Assembly: GCF_900450995.1 (NCBI RefSeq)
Contig: NZ_UGHY01000002.1
Coordinates: forward strand, 632,501 to 696,500
Origin: Haemophilus parainfluenzae
GTDB taxonomy: Bacteria > Pseudomonadota > Gammaproteobacteria > Enterobacterales > Pasteurellaceae
DNA length: 64,000 bases
Reading direction: 5' to 3'
Numbering within the stretch: the first letter of the stretch is position 1; each line of letters opens with the position of its first letter. The notes below the pieces were generated by a model. That model had not been told where the DNA came from. It saw only the letters and a program-made list of their open reading frames with translations, and did no database searches. The translations under genes and the position numbers were made by a program. This document shows positions 37,663-49,800 of the stretch, piece after piece.

Positions 37663-38627
37663 TTATTCTAAGCGTTTAGCCATTTCTAACCAATCTGCTT
37701 TAAATTCACGACGCATATTGTTGATTGCATCAATAATATCGTGGTGAACTAATTTTTCATTTTGAATACCCACACAGTAGCCACCTTTACCTTGTAGCAA
37801 TATATCTACCGCATATACGCCCATACGTGAAGCTAAAATACGGTCGAAGGCACAAGGTGAACCACCACGTTGAATATGGCCTAATACGGTTGCACGGGTT
37901 TCATGGCCTACGCGCGCTTCAATCTCACGCGCAAGAGAATGTACATCTGTGATTAATTCAGTAATCGCAATAATAGCATGACGTTTTCCGCGAATAATAC
38001 TGCGTTCAATTTGACGAATTAACTCTTCACGATTAAATTCCACTTCAGATGCCACGATATATTCACAACCACCAGCAATACCTGCAGAAATGGTTAAGTC
38101 ACTACAGTGACGCCCCATGATTTCCACAATAGAAATACGTTGGTGAGAACTTGAGGTATCACGTAAACGGTCAATCGCATCCACTGCTGTTTGTAGTGCA
38201 GTTTCATAACCAATTGTGTAATCTGTACCAGCCACATCGTTATCAATTGTGCCTGGAATACCTACACAAGGGAAACCGTGTTCTTCAGTAAGCAATTTTG
38301 CCCCCATGTAAGAACCGTCCCCCCGATAACAACTAAAGCATCAATACCATGTGAACGTAAAATTTCTGCACATTTTTCACGTACTGCTGGCTCTTTAAAT
38401 TCAGGGAAACGGGCGGAGCCTAAAAATGTACCACCACGATTAATCACATCTGAGACACTATAACGGTTTAACTGTTTGATTTTATTGTTATATAAACCTT
38501 GATAACCATCATAAATGCCGAATACTTCAAGCCCTTCTGCAAGAGCTGCGCGAACAACACCACGAATGGCAGCATTCATACCTGGTGCATCACCACCACT
38601 GGTTAATACAGCAATTTTTTTAATCAT
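37663..38627 (-). pseudogene. pfkA: 6-phosphofructokinase, frameshifted at a G6 run
   Basis: The N-terminal frame (38627 down to 38262) encodes [21 protein letters not shown] through LVVIGG. The reading frame then shifts within a run of six G (coding strand; C6 at 38319-38324). The expected GGDGSYMGA continues in the next frame to the normal C-terminus at 37663. Adding one G gives 321 residues, the family length. The lesion falls in the ATP/phosphate-binding loop. Since this is the central glycolytic kinase, a sequencing error is as likely as a real mutation. All else, including the effector and active-site segments, looks intact. Confidence 0.85.
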
Positions 38628-38737
38628 ATTTACCTACTTTGAACTCTAAGAATAATTGGCATCAAGATTACACCATCCATTATTTCCGCTCTAGAAAAAT
38701 TTTTAAAATTTACGTGGAATTTGATCTAGTATAAGTT

Positions 38738-39331
38738 TTAATGATGGAAATAACTTTCACACTTCCAAGAAAGATCCGCTTTTTGTAATGTTTTGCTTTC
38801 TTTTGCAACTAAATACTTTTGTAAATTTTTGACAATTTTGACTTTGTTTAAACGCTGAAATTTCTTACCTTGTTCCACTTTTTGGGAATATTGATATTGC
38901 ACAAAGCCACAACGTGGAACATTTTTACCCTTAGCAATATCCACTTGCCAAGACGGATTTTGTTCTGTCGGAGCATAAATGACATAACCAGTTAACTCTG
39001 TGGCAGGCTTTTTCAGATTCGTTGAATTAGCAAGGATTTTGAAATCTTTTACACCTAAATTACGGTATACCTTCTCACGCAATGCCACACGTTGTTCAAT
39101 AGAACGAGTTACATCACGATCAAGCAACACTTCAATTTGAGACTGCCAATTTTCCAAGGTATCCGGCTCTGCAAGATAAACATAACGCGCAATCGTATCT
39201 AAATCTTGGCTTGCAGTAAGTTTATAGGTTTTGCCGTTGTATTCAATTTTTTCAGGTGCTTGAAGCTGACTCACTTTTGCCGCACAACTTGATAATAAAA
39301 GTGCGGTCAATATAACCAGGATTTTATTCAT
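38738..39331 (-). CDS. Lipoprotein of unknown function
   Basis: The start at 39331 gives 197 residues with a clear lipoprotein signal ([16 protein letters not shown], lipidated Cys16). A longer frame from 39403 would run through the end of yaaA and bury the signal, so it was rejected. The mature part has no motif I recognise. It contains a [23 protein letters not shown] stretch, two later Cys residues and a basic C-terminal third. The start overlaps the yaaA stop by 8 nt, suggesting coupled translation. Confidence 0.75.
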   Translation of the reverse strand: MNKILVILTALLLSSCAAKVSQLQAPEKIEYNGKTYKLTASQDLDTIARYVYLAEPDTLENWQSQIEVLLDRDVTRSIEQRVALREKVYRNLGVKDFKILANSTNLKKPATELTGYVIYAPTEQNPSWQVDIAKGKNVPRCGFVQYQYSQKVEQGKKFQRLNKVKIVKNLQKYLVAKESKTLQKADLSWKCESYFHH

Positions 39332-40099
39332 TGATATCTCGCTTAAATACAAATTCTTTTTCAGTTGAGGATGTGGCATCAAACCAATAACCACCAAAGT
39401 CAAACTCTTTCAGTTGTTCAACACGTTCCAAACGATTTTGAATGATAAAACGACACATTAAACCACGGGCTTTTTTCGCATAAAAGCTGACCACTTTATA
39501 TTTACCATTCTTATTATCTAAGAAAACAGGCTTCACAATCTGTGCCTCTAATTGGCTTTCTTTTACTGATTTATAGTATTCATCAGAAGCTAAATTGATC
39601 AAAATACGATCGCCTTGCTCATCAAGTGCTTGTTGTACGGATTGAGTGATGGCATTTCCCCAAAAAGCATAAAGATCTTTTCCTTTTGGATTCGCTAACT
39701 TTGTGCCCATTTCCAAACGGTAAGGTTGCATTAAATCAAGGGGTTTAAGTAAGCCATATAGGCCAGAAAGCATACGTAAATGACGCTGCGCGAATTGTAC
39801 ATCTTCATCAGATAAACTATCAGCATCTAAGCCGGTGTAAACATCACCTTTGAATGCCCAAATAGCTGCGCGTGAATTTTTTTCGTTGTGAGATTTTGTC
39901 CATTCTGCAAAACGAGCCGCATTTAAACCTGCAAGCTTATCGCTGATAGACATTAAGGAAGAAAGATCTTGGGAGATAATTGACGACAGATTTCAATCAG
40001 TTGCTCACTATAATCCGTCAAGTGCGGTTGAGAAACAGGCAGATTTCTGACCGCACTTTCGAAATCTAAGGTTTTTGCCGGGGAAATAATGGCTAACAT
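39324..40099 (-). pseudogene. yaaA: YaaA (peroxide stress, DUF328/UPF0246), one-base frameshift
   Basis: The true start is at 40099: [21 protein letters not shown]..., matching YaaA. After ICRQLSPK the frame hits a stop, while [17 protein letters not shown]... continues in another frame to 39324. Restoring one C in the CCC run (GGG at 39971-39973) joins them into 258 residues, exactly the E. coli length, with the junction [17 protein letters not shown]. YaaA limits iron-dependent oxidative damage. The open frame from 39953 alone would lack the first 49 residues. An inverted pair of USSs lies in the N-terminal coding part. Confidence 0.85.
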
Positions 40100-40162
40100 A
40101 GGTTCTCCTTTCTAAAACTGAACTGTATCTTAGCACAGGATTACCTCATCGCTCTACCCCGT

Positions 40163-41278
40163 TTATGCTATCCGCTTATACAGTCCATTCTCATTGATGA
40201 TTAAGTCTTGTAATTCCAAATCCAATAACTGCACTAAAAGCGAATCCACCGGCAAATTCAATACTGCAGATAAATCATCGAGGCTTATTGGTGTATAAGT
40301 GATATGTTGATAAAGTTCAGGGTGACTCGGCTCCACAGCTGGTGTTTTTGCTGTTAGTGGTTGAGCTATCGACTTATTGATTGGCGTATGTACTGGAGGC
40401 TGAAAAACAATGCTATGGTTGAGGCTATCTAAAATATCTTTAACATTTTCCACTAACATCGCACCTTGCTTAATCAATTTATGGCAGCCTTGACTGTATT
40501 CACTTTGAATATTCCCCGGCAGCGCAAAAATATCGCGATTTTGTTCTAAGGCATAACGCGCCGTAATCAATGAACCGCTTTTCTCTGTGGCTTCAATCAC
40601 TAACGTTCCCAGTGAAAGTCCACTAATAATACGATTGCGACGAGGAAAATTTTCAGCTATCGGAGCTTGAGTAGGGATAAATTCGGAAACTAATGCCCCG
40701 TTATTTTCGATAATTTGATCCGCTAATCCGCGATGTTTAGCGGGATAAATATGCTCTAATCCACTGCCCAATACGGCGATAGTTTGCCCTTGAATATCCA
40801 CCACAGCTTGATGACTAAATCCATCGATACCTAATGCAAGCCCACTCGTGACCGTCAAACCTGTGAGAGAAAGCTCTGCCGCAAAATATTTTGCCCAATA
40901 TTCCCCATAAGCCGAACAATAACGGCTCCCAACCATGGCGATTTGCTGTGCAGAAAGTGCGGTCAAATTGCCTTTCACAAATAATAACGGCGGAAAACCA
41001 CTAATTTGTTTGAGTAAAAAAGGATACTCATCTGAAAAACAGTGAATTAAATGATGCCCTTCTTTTTCGGCCCAACTCAAAGCGGGCTCAATGAATTTCA
41101 TTTCAGGCTGAAACCAACGACGAATCTGCAAAGTATTCCAGCCCATTTGTTGAAATGCCACTTCATCATAATTTAATAAGTCTTCTATACCTACATGAGC
41201 CAGAATTTGTTGAATTCGCACACTGCCCAATTTAGGTACTTGTGACAACCGCAATAAAATCGACGCAAAATTGCTCAT
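40163..41278 (-). CDS. dprA: DNA processing protein DprA
   Basis: The 371-residue protein has an N-terminal SAM/HhH-like part (residues 1-70) and the Rossmann-fold core: [60 protein letters not shown] and [18 protein letters not shown]-terminal winged-helix-like domain follows. DprA loads RecA on incoming single-stranded DNA during natural transformation. A CRP-S competence site lies about 75 nt upstream, which fits the many uptake sequences in this window. Confidence 0.95.
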   Translation of the reverse strand: MSNFASILLRLSQVPKLGSVRIQQILAHVGIEDLLNYDEVAFQQMGWNTLQIRRWFQPEMKFIEPALSWAEKEGHHLIHCFSDEYPFLLKQISGFPPLLFVKGNLTALSAQQIAMVGSRYCSAYGEYWAKYFAAELSLTGLTVTSGLALGIDGFSHQAVVDIQGQTIAVLGSGLEHIYPAKHRGLADQIIENNGALVSEFIPTQAPIAENFPRRNRIISGLSLGTLVIEATEKSGSLITARYALEQNRDIFALPGNIQSEYSQGCHKLIKQGAMLVENVKDILDSLNHSIVFQPPVHTPINKSIAQPLTAKTPAVEPSHPELYQHITYTPISLDDLSAVLNLPVDSLLVQLLDLELQDLIINENGLYKRIA

Positions 41279-41343
41279 CTATTCTCTCCTTTAAAAAGAG
41301 AATTATGGTGAGATTTTTCTCAAAAATGAAAAACTTGTCTTAA

Positions 41344-41365
41344 TTCTGCGATTCAGATCGCAAAA
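41344..41365 (-). promoter_or_regulatory. CRP-S (Sxy-dependent) competence regulatory site of dprA
   Basis: TGCGA-N6-TCGCA with T-rich and A-rich flanks (minus strand TTTTTGCGATCTGAATCGCA). This is the CRP-S form, with C instead of T at position 6, that defines the Pasteurellaceae competence regulon. A CATAAT box at 41302-41307 would place the site near -60. Confidence 0.8.
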
Positions 41366-41543
41366 AGAGAAAAAATTTTAGAAAAAATCGGCACACCAGA
41401 AACAAGGAATAAAACAGAACAAAAATAGCTTCTCAAAAGCCATTTTTAGAGATTAATTTTAAATAATGGTTTATATTTAGAGAAATAAACTTTTAAGATT
41501 ATGTTGAGATATTCATTTTAGATATAAATCACTGATAAATGAT

Positions 41544-41571
41544 TTGACAGCAAAATTTTTATCCGTAATAT
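41544..41571 (+). promoter_or_regulatory. Sigma-70 promoter of the leu operon
   Basis: TTGACA (41544-41549), a 16-nt spacer and TAATAT (41566-41571). A start near 41578 would place the leader peptide ATG about 33 nt into the transcript. Confidence 0.7.
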
Positions 41572-41610
41572 GGACAGCGTTTTACAGAATTTTTACAGGA
41601 TTATCTTTTT

Positions 41611-41670
41611 ATGTACCAAGCTGTGTCTTTATCTCTCAACCTCCTACTCTCACATTCTTTGTGCGGCTAA
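41611..41670 (+). CDS. leuL: leu operon leader peptide
   Basis: A 19-codon reading frame, MYQAVSLSLNLLLSHSLCG, contains six leucine codons in 12 positions (TTA, CTC, CTC, CTA, CTC, TTG). AGGA at 41597-41600 precedes it. It lies between the leu promoter and an intrinsic terminator ahead of leuA. This is the arrangement of a classic attenuator: slow translation at low charged tRNA-Leu favours read-through. The peptide itself is presumably functionless. Confidence 0.85.
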   Translation: MYQAVSLSLNLLLSHSLCG

Positions 41671-41711
41671 GTTGTGGATAAAAAACACCTTTATGTAAAA
41701 AATCTATTATC

Positions 41712-41741
41712 AACCCGCACTTTTAAGATTGCGGGTTTTTT
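41712..41741 (+). terminator. leu operon attenuator terminator
   Basis: AACCCGCA (41712-41719) pairs with TGCGGGTT (41730-41737), followed by TTTTCGTTTT. It lies 41 nt after the leader peptide stop and 60 nt before leuA. Confidence 0.85.
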
Positions 41742-41799
41742 CGTTTTAAAATTACGGTAAAAATGACCGCACTTTGAGTGATAAAAGAAGGAAAATACT

Positions 41800-43347
41800 A
41801 TGACAGATCGCGTTATTATTTTTGATACCACCTTGCGTGATGGCGAACAAGCGTTAAAAGCAAGCTTAACCGTAAAAGAAAAGTTACAAATTGCTTTGGC
41901 ACTTGAACGTTTAGGTGTGGATGTGATGGAAGTGGGTTTCCCGGTTTCTTCTCAAGGCGATTTTGAATCTGTTCAAACTATCGCGCGTCATATCAAAAAT
42001 AGTCGTGTTGCAGCACTTTCCCGTGCGGTAAATAAAGATATCGATGCGGCTTACGAAGCCTTAAAAGTGGCAGAAGCTTTCCGTATTCACACCTTTATTG
42101 CCAGTTCCGCATTACACGTTGAAGCCAAATTAAAACGGACATTTGATGATGTGGTAGGAATGGCTGTGGCAGCGGTAAAACGTGCACGTAACTACACGGA
42201 TGATGTGGAATTTTCTTGTGAAGATGCGGGGCGTACCGGCATCGACAATATCTGTCGCATTGTTGAAGCTGCAATCAATGCGGGGGCAACCACCGTAAAC
42301 ATTCCAGATACCGTTGGTTTCTGCTTACCAAACGAATACGGTAATATTATTGCTCAAGTGCGTAACCGCGTGCCAAATATCGACAAAGCTGTGATTTCTG
42401 TGCATTGTCACAATGACTTAGGTATGGCAACCGCTAACTCCTTAACCGCAGTACAAAATGGTGCGCGCCAAATTGAATGTACGGTGAATGGTATCGGTGA
42501 ACGTGCAGGCAATACCTCACTTGAAGAAGTCGTGATGGCAATGAAAGTTCGCCAAGAATTTATGGGCGTGGATACACGTATCAACACGCAAGAAATTCAC
42601 CGCGTCAGCCAAATGGTGAGCCAACTTTGTAACATGCCTATTCAGCCAAACAAAGCAATTGTGGGTGCAAACGCCTTTGCTCACTCTTCCGGTATTCACC
42701 AAGATGGTATGTTGAAAAACAAAAATACCTACGAAATCATGTCACCAGAAACTATTGGCTTGAAGAAAGAGAAATTAAACTTAACCGCGCGTTCTGGTCG
42801 CGCAGCAGTAAAAGGCCACATGGCGGATATGGGTTACACCGAACAAGATTACGATTTGGATAAATTGTATGAATCTTTCTTGAAATTAGCAGATAAAAAA
42901 GGCCAAGTGTTCGATTATGACTTGGAAGCGTTAGCGTTTATCGACATGCAACAAGGTGATGAAGATCGCTTAGTATTAGATAAACTTTCGGCACACTCCA
43001 CCAAAGAATATCCAGCAACTGCTTTTGTTCAAGTAGAATTGGATGGTAAAAAATTAAGTACCTCTTCTATCGGTGGTAATGGTCCGGTTGATGCTGTCTA
43101 CAATGCGATCTTGAATTTAACCGGCTTAGATATCAAAATGTCCCACTATAACTTAACTGCAAAAGGCGAAGGTGCTGAAGCGTTAGGTCAGGTAGATATC
43201 GTGATTGAACACGAAGGCCGTAAATTCCATGGTGTTGGTTTAGCGACAGACATCGTTGAATCTTCCGCACTTGCTTTAGTTCATGCAATTAATGCCATTT
43301 ATCGTGCTCATAAAGTTGCAGACATTAAAAATCACAAAAATCACTAA
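41800..43347 (+). CDS. leuA: 2-isopropylmalate synthase
   Basis: The 515-residue protein begins the leucine branch by condensing acetyl-CoA with 2-oxoisovalerate. The TIM-barrel signature [16 protein letters not shown], the [15 protein letters not shown] metal site and [14 protein letters not shown] are present. A C-terminal regulatory domain (about residues 390-510) binds leucine for feedback inhibition. It is the first gene of leuABCD behind an attenuator. A strong hairpin separates it from leuB. Confidence 0.97.
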   Translation: MTDRVIIFDTTLRDGEQALKASLTVKEKLQIALALERLGVDVMEVGFPVSSQGDFESVQTIARHIKNSRVAALSRAVNKDIDAAYEALKVAEAFRIHTFIASSALHVEAKLKRTFDDVVGMAVAAVKRARNYTDDVEFSCEDAGRTGIDNICRIVEAAINAGATTVNIPDTVGFCLPNEYGNIIAQVRNRVPNIDKAVISVHCHNDLGMATANSLTAVQNGARQIECTVNGIGERAGNTSLEEVVMAMKVRQEFMGVDTRINTQEIHRVSQMVSQLCNMPIQPNKAIVGANAFAHSSGIHQDGMLKNKNTYEIMSPETIGLKKEKLNLTARSGRAAVKGHMADMGYTEQDYDLDKLYESFLKLADKKGQVFDYDLEALAFIDMQQGDEDRLVLDKLSAHSTKEYPATAFVQVELDGKKLSTSSIGGNGPVDAVYNAILNLTGLDIKMSHYNLTAKGEGAEALGQVDIVIEHEGRKFHGVGLATDIVESSALALVHAINAIYRAHKVADIKNHKNH

Positions 43348-43353
43348 CCCAAT

Positions 43354-43376
43354 CCCCCTCTTTAGCAAAGAGGGGG
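43354..43376 (+). repeat. Intercistronic hairpin between leuA and leuB
   Basis: CCCCCTCTTT / AAAGAGGGGG, a 10-bp perfect stem with a 3-nt loop. No T-run follows, so mRNA processing or stability is more likely than termination. Confidence 0.7.
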
Positions 43377-43397
43377 AGAAAATTAACCGCACTTTAG

Positions 43398-44498
<1,101 letters not shown>

Positions 44499-44553
44499 GA
44501 CGCGCACCATCAATGTGGATATTGATCGCTAACGCAATCTAATAAAAACAATT

Positions 44554-44592
44554 AAAGTGCGGTTTAAAACACAGTCAAATTTAACCGCACTT
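44554..44592. repeat. Inverted USS pair between leuB and leuC
   Basis: AAAGTGCGGTT (44554-44564) and AACCGCACTT (44583-44592) flank an 18-nt loop. It could act as a weak terminator or processing site within the leu operon. Confidence 0.75.
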
Positions 44593-44618
44593 ACTACTCT
44601 AACGAATTGAGAAAAATT

Positions 44619-46028
44619 ATGGCAAAAACACTCTACGAGAAACTATTCGATGCCCACGTGGTGTACGAAGCTGAAGGCGAAACGCCGATTTTGTATATTA
44701 ACCGTCATTTAATCCATGAAGTGACCAGTCCACAAGCCTTTGACGGTTTGCGTGTTGCAGGTCGCCAAGTACGTCAAGTAAGTAAAACTTTCGGTACCAT
44801 GGATCACAGTATTTCCACTCAAGTACGTGATGTGAACAAACTTGAAGGTCAAGCGAAAATTCAAGTATTAGAGCTCGCAAAAAACACAAAAGCGACCGGT
44901 ATTCAATTGTTCGACATGACCACCAAAGAACAAGGTATCGTGCATGTCATGGGGCCTGAACAAGGCTTAACCTTACCGGGCATGACTATCGTTTGTGGTG
45001 ACTCCCATACCGCCACTCATGGTGCGTTCGGTGCTTTGGCATTTGGTATTGGTACATCTGAAGTAGAACACGTATTAGCCACACAAACCTTAAAACAAGC
45101 CCGCGCAAAAAATATGAAAATTGAAGTGCGCGGCAAAGTCGCGCCAGGCATTACCGCAAAAGACATTATTCTTGCCATTATCGGTAAAACAACGATGGCG
45201 GGCGGTACAGGCCATGTAGTGGAATTCTGCGGCGAAGCGATTCGTGACCTTTCTATGGAAGGCCGTATGACCGTTTGTAATATGGCGATTGAAATGGGCG
45301 CGAAAGCGGGCTTAATCGCACCAGATGAAACTACTTTTGAATACTTAAAAGGTCGTCCACATGCCCCGAAAGGGAAAGATTGGGATGATGCAGTTGCTTA
45401 TTGGAAAACCTTAAAATCCGATGATGATGCGAAATTTGACACTGTCATCACATTAGAAGCGAAAGATATTGCGCCACAGGTTACTTGGGGAACAAACCCA
45501 GGCCAAGTAATCGGTATCGATCAGCCAGTGCCAAACCCAGCAGAAATGACCGATCCGGTGACTCGTGCTTCAGCAGAAAAAGCATTAAATTATATCGGTC
45601 TAGAACCGAATACCGATTTAAAAGACATTCCCGTGGATCAAGTCTTTATCGGTTCTTGTACTAATGCTCGTATTGAAGATTTACGTGCCGCAGCGGCTGT
45701 CATGAAAGGTCGCAAAAAAGCCGATAACGTAAAACGTATTTTAGTGGTACCAGGTTCCGGTTTAGTGAAAGAACAGGCAGAAAAAGAAGGCTTGGATAAA
45801 ATCTTTATCGAAGCGGGTGCTGAATGGCGTAATCCGGGCTGCTCAATGTGCTTAGGGATGAACGATGACCGTTTAGGCGAATGGGAACGTTGCGCTTCTA
45901 CTTCAAACCGTAACTTTGAAGGTCGCCAAGGTCGTAACGGTCGTACCCACTTGGTGAGTCCTGCCATGGCTGCCGCAGCGGGAATGTTCGGTAAATTCGT
46001 TGATATTCGTTACGTAACATTAAACTAA
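44619..46028 (+). CDS. leuC: 3-isopropylmalate dehydratase large subunit
   Basis: The ATG at 44619 gives 469 residues starting [17 protein letters not shown] four codons earlier was rejected. The aconitase-family 4Fe-4S ligands are visible in [11 protein letters not shown] and [36 protein letters not shown] is the substrate-side signature. With LeuD it isomerises 2- to 3-isopropylmalate. leuD follows after 10 nt. Confidence 0.97.
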   Translation: MAKTLYEKLFDAHVVYEAEGETPILYINRHLIHEVTSPQAFDGLRVAGRQVRQVSKTFGTMDHSISTQVRDVNKLEGQAKIQVLELAKNTKATGIQLFDMTTKEQGIVHVMGPEQGLTLPGMTIVCGDSHTATHGAFGALAFGIGTSEVEHVLATQTLKQARAKNMKIEVRGKVAPGITAKDIILAIIGKTTMAGGTGHVVEFCGEAIRDLSMEGRMTVCNMAIEMGAKAGLIAPDETTFEYLKGRPHAPKGKDWDDAVAYWKTLKSDDDAKFDTVITLEAKDIAPQVTWGTNPGQVIGIDQPVPNPAEMTDPVTRASAEKALNYIGLEPNTDLKDIPVDQVFIGSCTNARIEDLRAAAAVMKGRKKADNVKRILVVPGSGLVKEQAEKEGLDKIFIEAGAEWRNPGCSMCLGMNDDRLGEWERCASTSNRNFEGRQGRNGRTHLVSPAMAAAAGMFGKFVDIRYVTLN

Positions 46029-46038
46029 GGAGCAGAAA

Positions 46039-46641
46039 ATGGCAGGATTTAAACAACTTTCAGGCTTAGTAGTGCCATTGGATGCAGCAAACGTGGACAC
46101 GGATGCGATTATTCCAAAACAATTTTTACAAGCGATTACGCGCGTAGGTTTCGGAAAACACTTATTCCATGAATGGCGTTATTTGGATGTGGAAGGTACC
46201 AAGCCTAATCCAGATTTTGTGTTAAATTATCCACAATATCAAGGCGCGACCATTTTATTAGCACGTAAAAACCTAGGTTGCGGTTCTTCTCGTGAACACG
46301 CGCCTTGGGCATTAGCCGATTACGGCTTCAAAGTGATGATTGCTCCAAGTTTTGCGGATATTTTCTACAATAACAGCTTAAATAACCACATGTTACCGAT
46401 TCGTTTAAGCGAAGAAGAAGTAGAAGAAATCTTCCAATGGGTGTGGGCAAATGAAGGCAAGCCAATTCATGTGGACTTGGAAGCCATGACAGTGACCGTA
46501 GGCGACAAAGTTTATACCTTTGAACTGGATGAATTCCGCCGTCATTGTTTGTTAAACGGCTTGGATAACATCGGTTTGACGTTACAACACGAAGATGCCA
46601 TCAGTGAATACGAAAAAAATATTCCGGCATTTTTACGTTAA
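46039..46641 (+). CDS. leuD: 3-isopropylmalate dehydratase small subunit
   Basis: The 200-residue swivel-domain subunit pairs with LeuC. The signatures [34 protein letters not shown] and [17 protein letters not shown] are intact. It ends the leu operon and is followed by a clear terminator. Confidence 0.97.
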   Translation: MAGFKQLSGLVVPLDAANVDTDAIIPKQFLQAITRVGFGKHLFHEWRYLDVEGTKPNPDFVLNYPQYQGATILLARKNLGCGSSREHAPWALADYGFKVMIAPSFADIFYNNSLNNHMLPIRLSEEEVEEIFQWVWANEGKPIHVDLEAMTVTVGDKVYTFELDEFRRHCLLNGLDNIGLTLQHEDAISEYEKNIPAFLR

Positions 46642-46680
46642 TCTTTTTTTTACTCGGACAGCAAATATTGCTAACCATTC

Positions 46681-46708
46681 GGCGGACACTTTGTCCGCCT
46701 TTCTTTTT
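46681..46708 (+). terminator. Terminator of leuABCD
   Basis: GGCGGACA / TGTCCGCC with a 3-nt loop, followed by TTTCTTTTT, 40 nt after the leuD stop. Confidence 0.85.
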
Positions 46709-46815
46709 GAAAACATTCCATTTTTTTACCGCACTTTTTCCCCTTTTATTTGACAGTATCCATGCTTATCCCTATTATTCCGACCAATATTGATTGATTT
46801 TAAAAAGAGCTGTCT

Positions 46816-49800
46816 ATGTCACATAATCAAACCGAATTACTGAAAAAATCCCTCGCTGAACGCATCCTCATTTTAGATGGTGCGATGGGGACGATGATCC
46901 AAAAATATAAACTCACCGAGGCTGATTTTAGAGGCGAGCGTTTTAAAGAAAGTGCGGTTGATTTACGTGGCAATAATGACTTGCTCACCTTGACCCAACC
47001 GCTGTTAATTTCTGCGATTCATGAGAAATACTTACAAGCGGGCGCTGATATTATTGAAACCAATACTTTCAGTTCTACCACTATTGCACAAGCGGATTAT
47101 GACTTACAGTCTATTGCCTACGAATTGAATTTTGCAGGAGCAAAATTAGCACGTTTAGCCGCAGATAAATACAGCACACCAGAAAAACCTCGCTTTGTCG
47201 CGGGCGTATTAGGGCCAACCAACCGTACAGCCTCTATTTCTCCTGATGTAAACGATCCGGGTTTCCGTAACGTCACTTTTATGGAATTGGTCGATGCCTA
47301 TGCTGAAGCAACCAAAGGCTTAATTGAAGGTGGTGCTGATTTAATCATGATCGAAACCATTTTCGACACGTTAAACGCAAAAGCTGCCATTTTCGCCATT
47401 GAAACGGTATTTGAAGAATTAGGTGTGGAATTGCCGATTATGATTTCCGGCACCATTACCGATGCTTCCGGTCGTACCCTTTCAGGGCAAACCACTGAAG
47501 CATTCTACAACTCGCTTCGTCATGCTAAACCACTGACTTTTGGTTTGAACTGTGCGCTAGGCCCGAAAGAACTTCGCCAGTATGTTGAACAACTGTCTAA
47601 AATCAGCGAAACCTACGTGTCTGTTCACCCAAATGCAGGCTTGCCAAATGCTTTTGGTGGCTATGATTTGGGTGCAGAAGAGATGGCGGCACACCTTAAA
47701 GAATGGGCTGAAAGTGGCTTTGTGAACATTGTCGGCGGTTGTTGTGGTACGACGCCAGAGCATATCAAAGCCTTTGCCGATGCCATGCAAGGTATTGCGC
47801 CGCGTAAATTACCTGAAATCAAAACCGCCATGCGTTTATCAGGTTTAGAGCCGCTCAACATTGATGATGAAAGCCTGTTCGTGAACGTGGGCGAACGCAA
47901 TAACGTAACGGGTTCGGCGAAATTCAAACGCTTAATTAAAGAAGACAAATTTGCCGAAGCCATTGAAATTGCTATCGATCAAGTAGAAAACGGCGCGCAA
48001 GTGATCGACGTGAACATGGACGAAGCCTTATTAGACGGAAAAAAATGCATGACCCGTTTCCTCAATATTATGGCGACCGAGCCGGATGCTGCCAAAGTGC
48101 CGGTGATGATCGACTCCTCCAAATGGGAAGTGATCGAAGCAGGCTTGCAATCGGTGCAAGGTAAACCAATTGTGAACTCCATCTCGTTAAAAGAGGGCGA
48201 AGAAATCTTTATTGAACACGCTAAACTAGTGCGTAAATACGGTGCAGCTGTGGTGGTGATGGCGTTTGACGAAGTGGGTCAAGCCGATACTGAAGATCGC
48301 AAAGTGGAAATTTGTAGCCGAGCTTATGACATTTTAGTGAACCAAGTCGGCTTCCCACCAGAAGACATTATTTTTGACCCGAACATTTTTGCCATCGGTA
48401 CGGGGATTGAAGAACACAACAACTACGGTGTAGATTTCATCAACGCCACAGGTCGGATTAAACGTACGCTACCGCATGCGAAAATCTCAGGCGGGGTGTC
48501 GAATGTCTCTTTCTCATTCCGTGGTAATAACGTGATGCGTGAAGCGATTCACGCCGTCTTCCTCTATCATGCTATCAAACAAGGCATGGATATGGGGATT
48601 GTGAATGCAGGACAGCTTGCAATTTATGACGATCTCGATCCTGAATTGCGTGGCATTGTGGAAGATGCGGTATTAAACCGCAGCCCAGATGCTACCGAAA
48701 AACTACTCGATATTGCAGAAAAATATCGAAACCAAGGCAACGATGAAAGTGCGGCTGATTCTGTGGCTGAATGGCGTACTTGGCCAGTGGAAGAACGTTT
48801 AAAACACGCGCTTGTGAAAGGGATTACTACTTACATTGTGGAAGATACGGAAGAAGCTCGCCAAACATTGCCAAGTCCATTAGATGTGATTGAAGGCCCG
48901 TTGATGGCGGGCATGGACGTGGTCGGCGATTTATTCGGTGACGGTAAAATGTTCCTGCCACAAGTGGTGAAATCTGCACGCGTGATGAAACAATCCGTGG
49001 CGTATTTAGAGCCATTCATCAACGCCACCAAACAAAAAGGTTCAAGTAACGGTAAAGTGGTGATTGCGACCGTAAAAGGCGACGTACACGACATCGGTAA
49101 AAACATCGTAAGTGTGGTAATGCAATGTAATAACTTTGAAGTGATTGACTTAGGCGTCATGGTGCCCGCGGACAAAATCATTCAAACCGCTATTGATGAA
49201 AAAGCGGACATCATCGCGTTAAGTGGTTTGATTACCCCTTCTTTAGATGAGATGGAATACTTCTTGGGTGAAATGACTCGCTTAGGTTTAAATCTGCCTG
49301 TGATGATTGGCGGTGCAACCACTTCTAAAGAACATACTGCCATTAAACTTTATCCAAAATATAAAGAACACGGCGTATTTTATACCTCAAATGCCTCTCG
49401 TGCGGTAACGGTGTGTGCGACATTAATGAACCCAGAAAGCCGTGCGGCATTGTGGGAACAATTCAAGAAAGATTACGAGAAAATTCAACAATCTTTCTCT
49501 AACCGTAAACCACTTCGTAAGCAACTGAGCATTGAAGAAGCACGTGCAAACCGCTTTGATGGCTTTAGTGGCGAATGGGCTGATTATGTGCCACCAAAAC
49601 CAAATCAAACGGGCATTGTGGAATTTAAAAACGTACCAATTGCCAAACTGCGAAAATTTATCGACTGGTCGCCATTCTTCCGCATTTGGGGCTTGATGGG
49701 CGGCTACCCTGATGCCTTTGATTATCCGGAGGGCGGCGAAGAAGCACGTAAAGTATGGAACGATGCACAAGTGGTTTTAGATGAATTAGAGCAAAACCAT

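Noticed and set aside
38319..38324. The G6/C6 run in pfkA as a phase-variable switch.
   Set aside because: Six bases is too short for the slippage rates of typical Haemophilus contingency loci, and pfkA is not a surface gene.
41380..41540. Possible small gene or RNA in the long dprA-leuA gap before the leu promoter.
   Set aside because: AT-rich sequence with no coding frame, strong hairpin or terminator apart from the CRP-S site, leu promoter, leader and attenuator already listed.
46642..46815. A cobalamin riboswitch upstream of metH.
   Set aside because: The gap is too short and holds mainly the leuD terminator; no B12-box-like sequence was seen.
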